From Prunus persica (lineage: Eukaryota > Streptophyta > Magnoliopsida > Rosales > Rosaceae): a stretch of 64,000 nt of DNA. The notes beneath the pieces were generated by a model that saw only the letters and a program-made list of their open reading frames with translations, was not told the DNA's origin and made no database searches. A program made the translations under genes and the position numbers. The stretch lies in contig NC_034010.1 of NCBI RefSeq assembly GCF_000346465.2, positions 14,857,248-14,921,247 of the forward strand, read 5' to 3'. Below are positions 38,010 through 50,372 of this stretch, in pieces; position 1 is the stretch's first letter; every line of letters starts with the position of its first letter.

Positions 38010-38240
38010 CTGTCATGCAGCAGGCATGCCACATATTAATACATACATGTCAATTAATTTCTGGGACTTTAGCCCATACAATTTGCTACGCATTAGGTGT
38101 GCACAATATTAATATTGACATGTCAAAGGATTGTCCTTTCGGGACTTCAATCCACATCATTTGCTACGCAACAGGCGTGCATCATATTGATCACTGCTAT
38201 ACCCATATTCTGTTCTTATGAGACTTTAATCTGTGCAGTG
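38010..38240. repeat. Diverged tandem repeat inside the LTR element
   Basis: About three copies of an 80-90 bp unit containing TTTGCTACGCA(T/A)(T/C)AGG(T/C)GTGCA and GGGACTT(T/C)A(A/G)(C/T)CC. Copies begin near 38015, 38080 and 38158. Confidence 0.55.
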
Positions 38241-38589
38241 TATTATCAATGTATCCAACTTGCAATCTGTAAAATTTGCATTAATAATTCATGGATACAT
38301 ACAAGCCATTCTTTTGGAACAGACTTATCTCCCCATTTGGTTACCTTTCAAGATAAAATATCAAATAAGTATATAAGCATAAAATAACACAAATATTGCT
38401 TATATCCTGCAAGAGCAAAATCACAACTCTTTTCTCTGTCAAAAATAAATAACCCTCAAAGTTAGGATCACTTTATGAATTCTTTCTTCAGATGTTCATT
38501 CTAAAGAAATAAAATCTCTTATGAACAGAGAGTTATAAAAAAAAGAGAAAAAATGCAAAAATAATGTGATATTGATTGCAAGGTAAGGT

Positions 38590-38672
38590 AAGCAATCAAG
38601 GAAGGAAGCTGGTGGGAGCAGACAACAAGCTCAGCAATCAAGGAAGGAAGCTGGTGGGAGCAAACAACAAGC
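38590..38672. repeat. 41-bp tandem duplication inside the LTR element
   Basis: GCAATCAAGGAAGGAAGCTG followed by GTGGGAGCA(G/A)ACAACAAGCTC occurs twice in tandem with one mismatch. Confidence 0.85.
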
Positions 38673-39291
38673 TCTCATTTCTTCTAGTCTAGAAGAACTT
38701 CCGGAGATTAGAGCATAAGGTTGCCTTCACAGTTCCCTGATGTGGCGGGAACGTGATCAGGGATAGTCTCGCTTCCTGAATGGATGATCAGAGATAGTCT
38801 TGCTTCTCGGGCATATTAAGTGCTCACTGATAAGAAAAACAAGTAGATATCGCATCACTAGGTATGGAGAAAACTGGATGTCTTCTGCAAAGAAAATTTC
38901 TTTAGTATCACATTTATACACAAATACAATGAATAGGTAGAACCGGTAAACTTCAAATTAACCATAAGAAAATTGCGAGATTCTCGGGATACTTTTGAAA
39001 AAGTAGCTCCGTGAAATCCGCAAAGCAAGATCGGCTTTTGACGAAAATAATACTTTGAAAACGCCGAAAGTGCCGACAAACATTAATGAAGGCCACGTGA
39101 AGTTTTGGAATCTGGAAAGAAAAAGAGAATATGGGGATCTGAAAAGATATTGGGATCCTGAAAAACTGTAGCCATATTTCCTCTTATAGATATTGCCTTT
39201 GCAAAACTTGGAGCAACTGCGTTTCAACTTAACTTCCTTCATTTTCTGAAACTTTAGTTTTCTTAAGACTTTCTTCGAAACCTTCTTAAAA

Positions 39292-39843
39292 ATGGCTTCC
39301 TCTTCTTCCTGCCCAGATTATTTCAATTTAAATGATACTCCCACAACAACCAGTGACGCCAAAGTTTGGCGTCCATCCTTTGTATCCCAAAATCGTCATC
39401 TCACAGTTAATGATTCTGTGATGATGAATGATGCTACTGCTGTCATAGTAGCTAGGAATTTCATTATTCCAATGGATGAAATGTTGTTGACAGGGAGATC
39501 AGAGGAAGAGGCTATTGATGACTCAATGGCTTTTAGCATTCAGAGTGCTGCTTCTGTTTCTAACATGGCTGATCGTTTGCGTGCTAGAGCAAACGAGGTT
39601 CAGAATTTAACAACTGAAAATTTGTCTCTCCAAAGAATGCTTCATGAGTCTCAACGGGAGGTTGAGAAACTTAAAGGAGAGAATAATGCCTTGTTGAAAC
39701 TGGTGAGTTCGTACTCTGTTGATACACTGAGAAGGCTAGACATGCTGCAGGTCTCCAATGAAAGAATTTTGGGAGACCACGAGAGGCTCATGGCTAAGCT
39801 TAAGAGGCGCCGTCCTCTTCCTTCAGAGGCTTCTAGAACATAA
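39292..39843 (+). CDS. Antisense ORF of the LTR element (coiled-coil protein)
   Basis: Intact 183-aa ORF starting MASSSSCPDYFNLNDTPTTT. The N-terminal half is rich in Ser/Thr/Asp. Residues about 95-170 form a Leu/Glu/Lys/Arg coiled coil (LSLQRMLHESQREVEKLKGE). The C-terminus is basic (KLKRRRPLP). It runs opposite to the LTR promoter, so it would need its own promoter; CTTATAGATA near 39182 is a candidate TATA-like site. I recognise it as a recurrent protein of plant retroelement annotations (from memory), but its function is unknown. It is not gag or pol. The open frame in a young element suggests the protein may still be made. Confidence 0.65.
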   Translation: MASSSSCPDYFNLNDTPTTTSDAKVWRPSFVSQNRHLTVNDSVMMNDATAVIVARNFIIPMDEMLLTGRSEEEAIDDSMAFSIQSAASVSNMADRLRARANEVQNLTTENLSLQRMLHESQREVEKLKGENNALLKLVSSYSVDTLRRLDMLQVSNERILGDHERLMAKLKRRRPLPSEASRT

Positions 39844-40429
39844 TGTATTTTTATAGATTTTACAGGGCCTGCACCTTCATTGCAGGAAAAAATCTATCTG
39901 TTGTATGTTCCTGTAATAATAATTGCGCACATTCTTAAACTTGCATATGTGGTTTTTATGTCTTTTCAAAATGACGGTTTGGAACCTTGTGCCTTATAGG
40001 TTCAAATAACCACATCGACTCTCCCAAATTTCATATTTCATCGTATGGGAGCCCGTAACTTTTGGCCTGGGCTAAACACAAAACTCAGAATTTATTCGCC
40101 CTTTTCAAATGGACATGAAATATGGATTGAGTAAAAGCTACGATAATATCGTAATATAGTAGTGAAGAGCGTTAACTACTATATACCCACAATCTCAAAT
40201 TCGGGATTTCTCATATATTTGAATCCATGTGCTTCCGGCCCAGATATATCAAAATATGTGGGGAGCCTCAATTCATCATTTGAGATTTATATTGATATTA
40301 TCCATTTCACGGTGTATTCTTAACAACCGGAATTCACAAAATATATTTCTTACTTGAGGTGTCGATTATAATAAAATCGAACTTTATTAAATTCATCATT
40401 TTCTTATGCCAAAGAAATATGTGGCGTAC

Positions 40430-40990
40430 CACTATTTGCAATAATACCTCAAAAGTTGTCCATTTAATTGTTGGAACTTCAGGTTCTCAACACTGTTAGA
40501 TTTTGAACCTCAAGCCAAAATCACATATTCTCATGGTATGGACATTTTTACAATTTTCTGTACATATTTCTAGACTTCAAGTCCTTACATAATTGTCCAT
40601 ATCTTGAGGAACTTCTGGCATCTCATTTAATTGCTCATCCATGAGTTTAAGGAACTGCAGGTTCCCTTTTTGAATAGTGACAGTTTACCCAAAATGGTAA
40701 ATATTTATGAATACATCACTATTCATATATACGGCACTATTCATGTGTACAGTACATTTGCCAATACAGTTATTTTCATGTGTACGGCACTATTAACCAA
40801 TATAATACTGTTACATCATTTAAGGAACCCCAAGTCCTTATTTACATATCAAGAATCAAGGACCCTCAAGTCCGATCACATGTTTACAAATATAGTACTG
40901 GAGAGATTGCCAGCTCTCATATCAATATCATCATCAAGGATCTTCAAGTTCTGATGTAGTTGTATGATGAGGATCAAGAAACTTCTGGTT
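40430..40990. repeat. Short imperfect repeats in the LTR element interior
   Basis: The phrase (A/G)GGAAC(T/C)(T/C)C(A/T)(A/G)GT(T/C)C recurs at irregular 40-70 bp intervals. TACGGCACTATTCA-like blocks recur near 40730-40795. There is no coding potential. Confidence 0.5.
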
Positions 40991-41099
40991 CTGATCTGTA
41001 TCCTTGTAAAAAAAAACTCATCATACCACACAATTAATCCATAAAATAAATTGCTTGTAAATTAAATTATTGATAAATGAATTGCTTGTATGGACGATA

Positions 41100-41690
41100 A
41101 ACCCGCACCATACGTTAAATAAAAGTAAATGTGCAGTAAAGTAAATTCATAAAGTATGAGGGTTAATTCCTCATCATACTTTAAGTAAAAGTAAATGTGC
41201 GGTAAAGTAAATTCATAAAGTATGAGGGTTAATTCCTCATCATACTTTAAGTAAAAGTAAATGTGCGATAAAATAAATTACTTGCTATATGGACGTTAAT
41301 TCCGCACCATATCTTAAATAAAATTAAATATGCGGTAAAGTAAATTCATAAAGTATGAGGGTTAATTCCTCATCATACTTTAAGTAAAAGTAAATTTGCG
41401 ATAAAGTAAACGTGCTTGTATGGGCACTAATTCTGCTCCATACATTTAAATAAAAGTAAAGGCGTGGACGATAAACCCGCACCACCCTTTTAAATAAATA
41501 CTGTTGTATGGGTAATAAACCTACATCATACAGTAAATAAAATAAATGTGCGGTAAAGTAAATTTCATAAAGTATGAGGGTTAATTCTACATCATACTTT
41601 AAGTAAAAGTAAATTTGTGATAAAGTAAACATGCTTGTATGGGTAATAAACCTACACCATACAGTAAATAAAATAAATATGGGGTTAAAA
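41100..41690. repeat. Tandem/palindromic 65-bp repeat array in the LTR element
   Basis: Units of about 65 bp contain CATAAAGTATGAGGGTTAAT, then TCCTCATCATACTTTAAGT, then AAAAGTAAATGTGCGGTAAA. Good copies begin near 41151, 41214, 41348 and 41568, with degenerate ones between. Each unit is internally palindromic (AAAGTATGAGG against CCTCATCATACTTT) and could fold as a hairpin. The array lies between the antisense ORF and the primer-binding region. Confidence 0.8.
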
Positions 41691-41918
41691 CCACCACCGA
41701 ATAAAATAAGAAAAATGTTAGTATTAGTAACGGTCTCCCACTGATAATATGTTTAGTATTACCAATGGTCCATTTTTGTTAGTGGTTAGTAATAGAAAAA
41801 TGAATAGATATAACATATTATATTACCATCAACTTTTCATATATATATACAATGGTTAGTAGTATAAATAATAGTGCAGCACAAAAATTATACCTGAGAG
41901 CTTCTCGTGCTGATAACG

Positions 41919-42424
41919 TGTTGTAAAATAACTGGGATATGTGCGAATATTGAGCTGCACGTAAAGTAGATGAGACACAGTATTTAACGAGGTTCGGCTA
42001 TGCCTACGTCCCCGGAGAGCAGCAGTAGTAACTTTTCCACTATGTAAAATAATAGGGCTACAACTTTAGTGTTTACAATAAGTATGGCTCACTCAATTTT
42101 CTCTCTTGGAGAATTTCTCTCTTGCTCTCTTTCCTCTCAACTCATTCACCCTCTTTCTTCCTTCTCTTCCTTTCTTTCTTTCCTCACTCATTCTTCTCTT
42201 CATTTTGGTGTGTCTTACAAGTGAATGAGCAAGCCTATTTATAGGCAAAGTAAAAGGCTTCTAATGGAGACATAATGATTTCTCCCCAACATTATAATTT
42301 CATCTTTTGACTAATCATCCCACTTCTAACACCATCATTTCTTCTTTTGACTACCATACTCAACACCATCATTTTTCTTCTATCATTTCTCTTTATGTGG
42401 GCTTCACCAATATTATTTACAACA
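41919..42424 (-). repeat. LTR (5' LTR relative to the element)
   Basis: 506-bp partner of 36119-36624 with 4 substitutions. Target duplication AAATA follows at 42425-42429. The sequence at 41893-41918, read on the minus strand, begins CGTTATCAGCACGAG and is the probable primer-binding region. Confidence 0.9.
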
Positions 42425-42429
42425 AAATA

Positions 42430-45400
42430 TTATATATTAATATCTTTTATGATACTTCTAATATTTCTAGGGTTTTTTCTTCAAGTTTACATCTTTTTTC
42501 ATGTTTTAGATCAATTTTCTAAAAACTTAGTATACATATTATTATTTTTTACACAAGTCCTTCAAATATAAGAGTTATTTTCACCCATTTCTCTAGATTT
42601 GTGGCTATTAGTTATCTTATTCTCCATATAATATATTATCAAATTTTTTTTGTTGTTGCCAAATTATCAAGTTTCAATTGGGTTGACTTACTTAATTAAG
42701 ATTGTTAATCTTTCTCTTATTTTTTTATTGTTTTTCTTTGCCTATGGTTTGTATAAATTTGAATCATTCTTTATTGAGTTCAATGGATCTTTCAATTAAT
42801 TTGTAGATTACCAAAAGAAAAAAAGAAGAAGTGTAAAGATGTCATTGTATATGTACTGTGAGTTTGAATTATTTTTATAAATATTTTGTAAGAGGCCTCC
42901 TCATATATGAAATTCTGACTCTGCCACTGCGTGAACATATTATACCATTATGACCGTATTATAGCATTATACAAAATTATATCTTATTCCTCTATTATCT
43001 CATTATGAGATGTGAGAATTCATATCTTTCTCTTCTAATTTTTTTAAACAGAAATTTATTTGTTTGTAATTTGCTTTTTCCATTTTAAACCCACCTTCCC
43101 TTCCAACAAAAAGAATTCAAAAAAAAGGTTTGCCTAGCGCAATGAAGTATTACTAGTGGTAATGATAGTAGGATGCTAATTCTACATTGGTCATCAGGCA
43201 AGTTCAAACCCTTCAATCAATGGGTCCACAACAAAATAATTTTGTTTCACTTCAATATCATAGGCATGCTAGAGGAACTTAAGTGCCCTCCAATTTCATC
43301 ACTTGACAGCAAAAGATAGCCAACGAGTAGCAGTTTAATTAATTTAATTATATAATATCCAGCTTTAAACTGCAAATTGAAATAAATAATTATGACATTT
43401 TCTCAACTTTCTTGACTTTGAGATAAAGCAAAACTTGTACTGGAATCTTATTCTCCAATCATAAAAGGAGCACAGGACAAATCATGTTTTATTTAGCTTA
43501 ATTAACTTGCAAGAGGGCCTCATTAGAAATTCTTTGACTAATATTCTTTCTGCCTTACTTGTTTATTATATGATTATATCTATATTTTCTTGCAGCCTCA
43601 TTTGTAATTAGTTTATGAAACTTAGTTAAGGTAAGAGTTGGAAAGTTTTAATCATGTTCTTAAAACCACCTTTCAAAATAGAGGCCATATTGTTAGCCAC
43701 AAACCACGTGACATAATGGTCGAAGAGCAAAATGACCACATCCCTGAGCCGAACCACATGATCGATAAATTATGTACGTAAAACCTAATCCGTGTGACAA
43801 AATATGACTCCAGAAAGTATGACGGATCTATTAAGGGTCTAGTGAAGGCACTTGCCTTCACTCAATTATGTTTTTTTTACATGTGAAGGTGCCAAATTAT
43901 TATGAAATTTTGTATTGAATGGGGGCAAGTTTGTTGGATAAACTTCCTCAGAGAAGACTAAGGCAGGGCAAAAGGGGTGGCATGCTCTACTTTTTTACTC
44001 ATGTCAGTCTTCTCGTTCTCTAGACTCACTCTTCTCATTCTTCTTTTTGTGTCATTCAATAAAGAAACTAAGTAGAATGTGTAAAATTTGTGTTACTAAT
44101 TTGTGCATTATATGATTTTTTTTTCTCCTTAATATAGAGTTGATTGATCTTCATTATTAATAACTTGATAATAGTATTTTCTTGCCCAAAAAAAAAAAAT
44201 TCTTAGATCCGCAATGATCCTAATTGAATTGGATTAATGATTTTTCCGTTAACAAGTTTGACTAAGTATTAAACGCCATGCCATTAATGCCAACGGAGTG
44301 ATGTTTGTTTCCTCGGGTTTCTACACCAACATGAACTTGTAAAGTTAGATTCTTAGACTACCTTGTTGGTCTCTGCCCCAAACAATCAACACATGACGAC
44401 CTTTTTTGTTTGAGTTTAAATTTTCGACCAATGCACTGAGCCACATTGAAAAAGGCAGCCCAACGTACATGAAACGATGCCGTCACGCAACCCCAAATGT
44501 GTGTAAGAGTAAGACAAGGACCTGATTTCGCTCGTGCCAAATTCAACCACAAAAAAGAAAAATGGTCCTTCCCACCCAAAAAAAAAAAAAAAAGAAGAAA
44601 AAAAAAGTCACACCACTCACTTTTTGGTATTTAGATTTCTACCTTTGGCTTTGCGACTCTGTGAAGCTATGCCTTTATTCTCCTCTGCTCTACTGTCACT
44701 ATAATCTTCACACTCTAGCTTTTGAGAGCTTTGGTAGCTTTTCCATACCTTTTTAGGATGCAAAAATTATGCCCTTAACATAAGGAGCCTGCGTTGAGAA
44801 AGTACAAACACTGCAGTACGTTTTCCTAAATATGAACCGGCTATTTACACGTAAGTGATTAAACGTTTGAGAATATTGTCTCATATCGAGAAACGAAAAT
44901 ACAGAATTCATATGTCTCTTTATTCATTGTCAATAGATTTTGCGTTGAATATAACTCAACATAATGCATTGGATGGTTGGATACCATTCGAATCGAGCAA
45001 TGGCAAGAGATAATTGGGCCTTTGTCAAAGGTAATTGATAAAGTTGATAGACATTTAATTCTAACAAGTGACCGACGTGTCACATCATATAATGGTTAGA
45101 TTTTGATTTTTGTTATAATTACTTTTTGAATCATTGTATTCAAATTCGGATGTGACAGAAAATAATTTGTATTCTATATCTGTTTATGAAAAAAAAACAA
45201 AACAATTTTATTACACACAAATTAAGCACTTTTCTATGTTGGGATATGTCAGCTACTTTTTGCTGCCAATTTATTAACGAAATAAAAAGTTTAAATTTGA
45301 TATCCGTTTTGGAGAGGGAGAGTAGAGATAAAATTATAGAAGATATTTCTGTTGATATTGAAATCTACTTTGAGTGCTCATCCACATAATAGATGAATGT

Positions 45401-45600
45401 AATTGAATGTTTGTGGAATTTGGCATAAGATCTTTTACACACACCTACAACAGATTTGACCCGTTAAAGCAAATAGTTGCTTCTTTTGTTTTCTTGATAG
45501 AAAGTAAATGGTTGCTTTAATTGAGTGGGAGTTCCACAAAAGAGAAAATCTAATATATATATATATATATTCATATAAGAATTCTCAATTGAGGATGTAC
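42430..45600. other. Gene-poor AT-rich region
   Basis: No supported gene. Poly-A/T tracts and an (AT)n run near 45552-45570 are the only simple features; the short ORFs here lack any recognisable family. Confidence 0.5.
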
Positions 45601-45774
45601 TCAATTAAAAACGAATGTGTATCTCACAGTGCAGTTTTATAATCGAATTAATCCTATCCATCTTATTGAGAGAATTTTTGAGCTTTATGAAGAATTCATA
45701 AATTTTAAGAACAACTACGTGTTTGTAGGGTTAATCAGAATGAGATTTAGAGCTGTTTCCCTGAAGGTTTCTAA

Positions 45775-46225
45775 AAGCTCAATGTTGATGGAGCTACTAA
45801 TGAGCAGTTCCAGTATTCATGCCAACAATCCTATAAATCCTGACTAGACATAATTATTTAGAGTTCTAGATAGCTTTCATTCTCATGTAGTCATCTTTGT
45901 ATATTACATTCTTTATCTGATAAGATATAACTTGTATATCATTGAATGTAACTCCTATTGTAATAGGACTATACGTGATTTATAAATACAATACATAGGA
46001 ACCTAAATGAATGAAAATTGTAGGCTTACCAAAAATCTATCTTGGTATCAGAGCAATCTAAAAGTCAAGCGACTTCTCTTTTTCTTCTTTCTCATGGCAA
46101 CTAAGGCTTCTTCTTCTACCTCAGTTTCCTCGCACATTGGTGTTGCTAACGTTACCAACCTTCTTCATGAAATATATAACAAACTAGTCCAAGTGGAACT
46201 ATCTGAAGTACAAAGCATAAAATGA
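45775..46225 (+). mobile_element. Truncated copia-type retrotransposon and retroelement scraps
   Basis: TGGTATCAGAGC at 46043-46054 is a perfect initiator-tRNA-Met primer-binding site. It is followed at 46094 by an ATG opening a 43-codon gag-like start (MATKASSSTSVSSHIGVA). The roughly 180 bp before it, ending TACCAAAAATCTA, should be LTR, but I cannot fix its left border. The gag frame stops at 46225. Just upstream (about 45775-45807) the translation KLNVDGATNEQ resembles the start of an RNase H-like domain from another element. Confidence 0.6.
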
Positions 46226-48086
46226 ATTGCCAAGTATGGACCTCATAGTGTTAGGCTTTGACTTCTGCTTAAAATACAATGGCAGAATCGATTCAGGATC
46301 AGGTTGTACTGGATTTCTATTGGTTGAACTGGATGTTTCTGCACTGGAAATGTACGTTAGCACCTTCAACTAATAGAAATTAGCTGAAAATTGATACCAA
46401 TATTGAAGTTGGCAAAGCTATAAACAAGTGGAGCCATAAAGAGGTTGAAAAAAGTGAGTAGAAATGCAGGCTGGCACCTGTTTTGGTTGATTCTGAATGA
46501 CCTGGCAGCTTTCTAGACAATTCAAAGACATTAAATTTTGTTGAGGTTTTCATATAATGAATGACCTGACTTCTGCTTGAATTGTCTAATTTGCTGAACC
46601 AAATTTGTAAGAGAAATTAATCTCTTTTGAATTTTGTTTGATTTACCTCGTCTGGATTGCAAGAGAAATCTTGTTTTCTCCTTGATTGTCTGAGCTTTTC
46701 CTTGAGTTTGCTTGCTTTCGGGGGAAAATTGTTCGCTTGCTTTTGGTAGTTGCAAGATCGTGTGATCTTTGATCAATTTGAGGTGATTGTTTAGATTGAG
46801 TATTGTTTGATTGGTTGGTTGGTTGGGTGTCTTCTTTTCAGTCCAGGCACTCTTGTGTTTATATGAGAAAATGTGATGGTGAATAGTCGTGGATATTTTC
46901 GGCTTTGGACTAATCCTCATCAATGCACAAGTGGTAAAAGATTGTCAGCCAGTTGCTTTGATTTATTTTTTTGGCTCTTTGTTCATCAATGCTCCTAAAT
47001 GCCTCATGATCGTTCCTTTTGCAAAACACTGAACTGAAATGAATAATAATACCCAGATTCTTCCAACGTTAGTTCCAAAAATATAAATATTCTGTCAGTA
47101 GCAGAAATCCGGCGATCTTGGAATAAATAGTTGTGATTTTTAACTAAAGCAAGTCTGAATTCACCTTTCTAGCTTTTAAGGTCATCAATTTGATTTGGAG
47201 TTTAGTCATGGAAGGTGATGAGTCATTTTGACATACATTAATAGTTAAGAAATTGTGAATTTGGGCTAAATTAATTCAAATGATTTGATTCTTGGATTAA
47301 ATCACCATTGGTGGTAATTTTTCTCTATTATCAAAATAATTCCCCTTTTTGTTGAATAGTATGCGTCATTCACCATTTTTTGGTAAGCAAGGCCTAACAC
47401 CTTTTGGAAAGTGAACCCAATAGCCAATATGGGCTGGCATGCAAAATTTAGGCCGAAACAGCCGGCCAAGGAGTGAGGAGGCTAGGGTTTCACTTAATTG
47501 AAGCCCTTGTATAAGCATAGCATAGCCTTCATCTTTAGGGTTTTATGCAACTTGGTAAGAGGGAGAGAGATAACACCTCTCTCTCTCTCTCTCTCTCTCT
47601 TTTATCTCTTACATATAATCGACCACCCTTGGTGGGATTTTGCTAGTACTTTAATCTAAACAAGGTCATCTCTTATTCATTCTATATCTTGGCTTTGCGT
47701 GGAGACTTAAAGGCTCCATATTCTTTGGAGAATATATTTAAAGGCCCATCCAAGAGTGAAAGACTCTTTACCAATACCAAGGGTGGTGCTTCAATGGTAT
47801 AATCCTTTTTACTCTCTTCTATGTTGATAGTTGAAGTTATGAGACAAATTAATATGGGTTAATTACAGTTTAGTACCATGTGGTTACAACCTTAAGACAT
47901 GTTAGTACTATGTGGTTACAGTTTACAATAACATACCCTGATCTTTTAAATTCGTTACAATGTGGTTCTATCATTAGGGTTTCCGTTAGATATCTCCATT
48001 AGTTGCCTATATGGCACTATGGGTCCCATATTTTTTAAATAAAATTTTAAATTGATTCACATATGAATAAAATATTTGAAAATTAA

Positions 48087-48120
<34 letters not shown>

Positions 48121-48311
48121 ATTTCCTTTATTCCGCAACTACCTAGTGAGCCCGCTTCCTCCGATTTTCTTTTCCCCCATGACCACCACCCTCCAACCCC
48201 CAATGAACCCAGACCCCCTCCCCCTCCTTCTCAATTTCTTCTCCCCCTGTCCCGACCCCAAACTCCAGTCCATAACCCCCAATCACAGCTTGTCGACCAC
48301 TTTCTCTCCAT

Positions 48312-48360
<49 letters not shown>

Positions 48361-48447
48361 ATGCATTGATACATACAACAACGACAACAACAACAACAAT
48401 GCTCAAGCCCTAACCTAAACAACCCAAAGAAACATAGGGCTTTGTTC

Positions 48448-48483
<36 letters not shown>

Positions 48484-48714
48484 GTCATTGGATCTGATTC
48501 ACAACCTGAAATCCACACACTTCCACACCCGTTTCTTGTCCGATCCCATCAAATTTCCACCCCACTTACTCCCTCAGGCAAGGTCATGGGTTCGAGTTCT
48601 AGCATCTGTGTAGTGTGTGTGAGTTTAGTATGCTATCGCCCATTTCAATAGGAAAGGTCCTCAAAAAAAAAAAACCATCATTTCAACCACACTCGAGTCA
48701 GATCTGATCAGTGC
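46226..48714. other. Gene-poor region with CT microsatellites
   Basis: Repeat-derived DNA. CT/TC runs lie at about 47577-47600, 48091-48117, 48317-48358 and 48452-48480. A phrase (T)TAGTACCATGTGGTTACA recurs near 47871-47925. ORFs are products of the microsatellites or lack recognisable features. Confidence 0.55.
48315..48358. repeat. (CT)n microsatellite
   Basis: About 44 bp of uninterrupted CT repeat, the longest of four CT runs between 47.5 and 48.5 kb. Confidence 0.9.
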
Positions 48715-48717
48715 TAG

Positions 48718-48748
48718 CACAACTACAAAAAAGCAAAAAGACGACGGT
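48718..48748 (+). repeat. Left terminal inverted repeat of the CACTA element
   Basis: CACAACTACAAAAAAGC then AAAAAGACGACGG. The fourth base is A where the right end has T (CACTAC), a mutation of the otherwise invariant CACTA terminus. Confidence 0.85.
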
Positions 48749-50240
48749 AAATCACCGTCGTGTATTGGGTTTTTCAATGGTCGTGGAATCCACCGTCATC
48801 TTTTCCCTCATAAACCACGACGCTAAATAACCGTCGTTGTTAAAATATACAACGTCATCAACAAATACAAAACGACGTCTTTGTACTGCAAAAAGATCTA
48901 AAAAAAGCAATCGAGGATGATAATAGACGACCAGCTCTCTAAAAAAACCGTCGTTAAAAAGGAAAAATATGACACATATTAACAGAACAAGGCCGCAAGA
49001 TAGACATACAACGACGAAAATACAAATACGACGACGTTAAATATAATTTTCACGACAATAAAAAATATGACGTCTTTAAATACATTAGAAGACGACGTTA
49101 TTGATACCTACTACGTCGCATATATAAAAACAACCGTCGTAAAATTAATTTTCCACTTCGATTTTTCGATAAAAGATGACGTGGAAATAGTTGTCAGTGT
49201 CATTATTTACGACGTATATGTTAATAGAGTAGACGTTGAAAAACTAAACAACGTCGGTTACAAATATATGAGAGTCGCATTACAAAATTTATACGTCCTA
49301 TTTTCAGAAACAAACAACGACGATAAATATTAGACGTTGTTAAATAAAACAACGTCGGAAAAAAAATAAAAACAGACGTGTTTAGTCTGCTAAAGTTCTA
49401 GAAAATAGTCGAGGATGAGAATAGACGACCAACTCAAAAAAATCACCGTCGTTAAAAAGGAAAAATATGACACATATTAAAAGAACAAGGCCGCAAGATA
49501 TACATACAACGACGACAACTAAAATACTACGCCGTTAAATATAATTTACCCGACAAGAAAAAATATGACGTCTTTAAATACATGAGAAGACGACGTTATT
49601 GAAATCTACTACGTCTCTTATTTACAAAAAACCGTCGTGAAATAAATTTTCCACTTCGATTTTTCTAAAAAAGATGACGTGGAAATAGTTGTCAGTGTCA
49701 TTATTTGCGACGTATACATTTATATAGTCGACGTTGTATTTATATGTATTCATTACTCACGACGCACTTAATAATATAGACGACGTTGAACTTCTAAACA
49801 ACGTCGGTTCCAAATAAATGAGAGCCGTATTACAGAACATATAGACGGTGTAGATTATGATGAGAGCCGTATTACAAATAACGTCGTTTAATTGTTATTA
49901 GACGGCGGTTATAATGAATTTCCGTCGGAATTCATTTCGTTCCTCTTCGTTTATAAAAGAACTTGCGACGTGGAAAATGTATGATGACGTCGTATTTTTT
50001 AACGTTCAGATTATATATCTCGTTTTTTAGACGTCGTTATTATGGGATTGGAGTCGTGTTATTTTGAATTACATGGCGGTTCTTAATCCTTCCCCGACGT
50101 GATATCCTGGATAATTGCTTCACAATAGCGTCGTGGTTCTTCATTGTTACGTTGCTTTAAGACGTCGGTAAATATGCTGAATAAATGGTTCACCATAACG
50201 TCGTGTTTTATTTGAACAGACGTTGTTTTTTATGCAGAAT
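48740..50240. repeat. Left subterminal ACGACG/CGTCGT motif array
   Basis: About 1.5 kb with a copy of ACGACG, CCGACG, CGTCGT or a one-base variant every 15-30 bp on either strand. Many are paired as ACGACGG...CCGTCGT. Almost all CpG lies in these motifs and the filler is AT-rich. In maize En/Spm, subterminal motif arrays bind the TnpA protein (family knowledge), so this array is the likely binding region for an element-encoded factor. It contains a direct duplication (48873-49300 and 49374-49848). Confidence 0.85.
48873..49848. repeat. Direct duplication within the left subterminal region
   Basis: 48873-49300 and 49374-49848 are copies, offset about 500 bp. Both contain TCGAGGATGA(T/G)AATAGACGACC, GGAAAAATATGACACATATT and GATGACGTGGAAATAGTTGT. 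The second copy has an extra insert of about 50 bp. Confidence 0.85.
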
Positions 50241-50372
50241 ATAATGATGTAATCTGGATCCAGTATTTTTTGCACTGATTATTTTGTGGCCAAAACCTGT
50301 ATAATGAAAGTGAAGAAATCACATTACAATATATTATAAAATGAATGTCATACACTGCCAATTACATAAGCA

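Larger units (their letters stand above)
36119..42424 (-). mobile_element. Young non-autonomous LTR retrotransposon (LARD-like)
   Basis: Identical-length LTRs of 506 bp (36119-36624 and 41919-42424) start TGTTG, end CAACA and differ at only 4 positions, all C/T. They are flanked by the 5-bp duplication AAATA. Orientation is minus. CTCCCCCTTGG just inside the left LTR is a polypurine tract on the minus strand. GTTATCAGCACGAG just inside the right LTR reads as a primer-binding region. The LTR holds a minus-strand TATAAATA box. The 5.3-kb interior has no gag, protease, integrase or reverse transcriptase that I can find, so it must be mobilised in trans. It carries an antisense ORF, tandem repeats and AT-rich filler. 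Confidence 0.9.

Noticed and set aside
46531..46923. 130-aa minus-strand ORF
   Set aside because: No recognisable motif, low-complexity Asn/Gln/Lys/Ser composition, next to a decayed copia fragment. Not supported as a gene.
48076..48518. Ser/Leu/Pro- and Arg/Glu-rich ORFs near 48.1-48.5 kb
   Set aside because: They are translations of CT microsatellites on the two strands.
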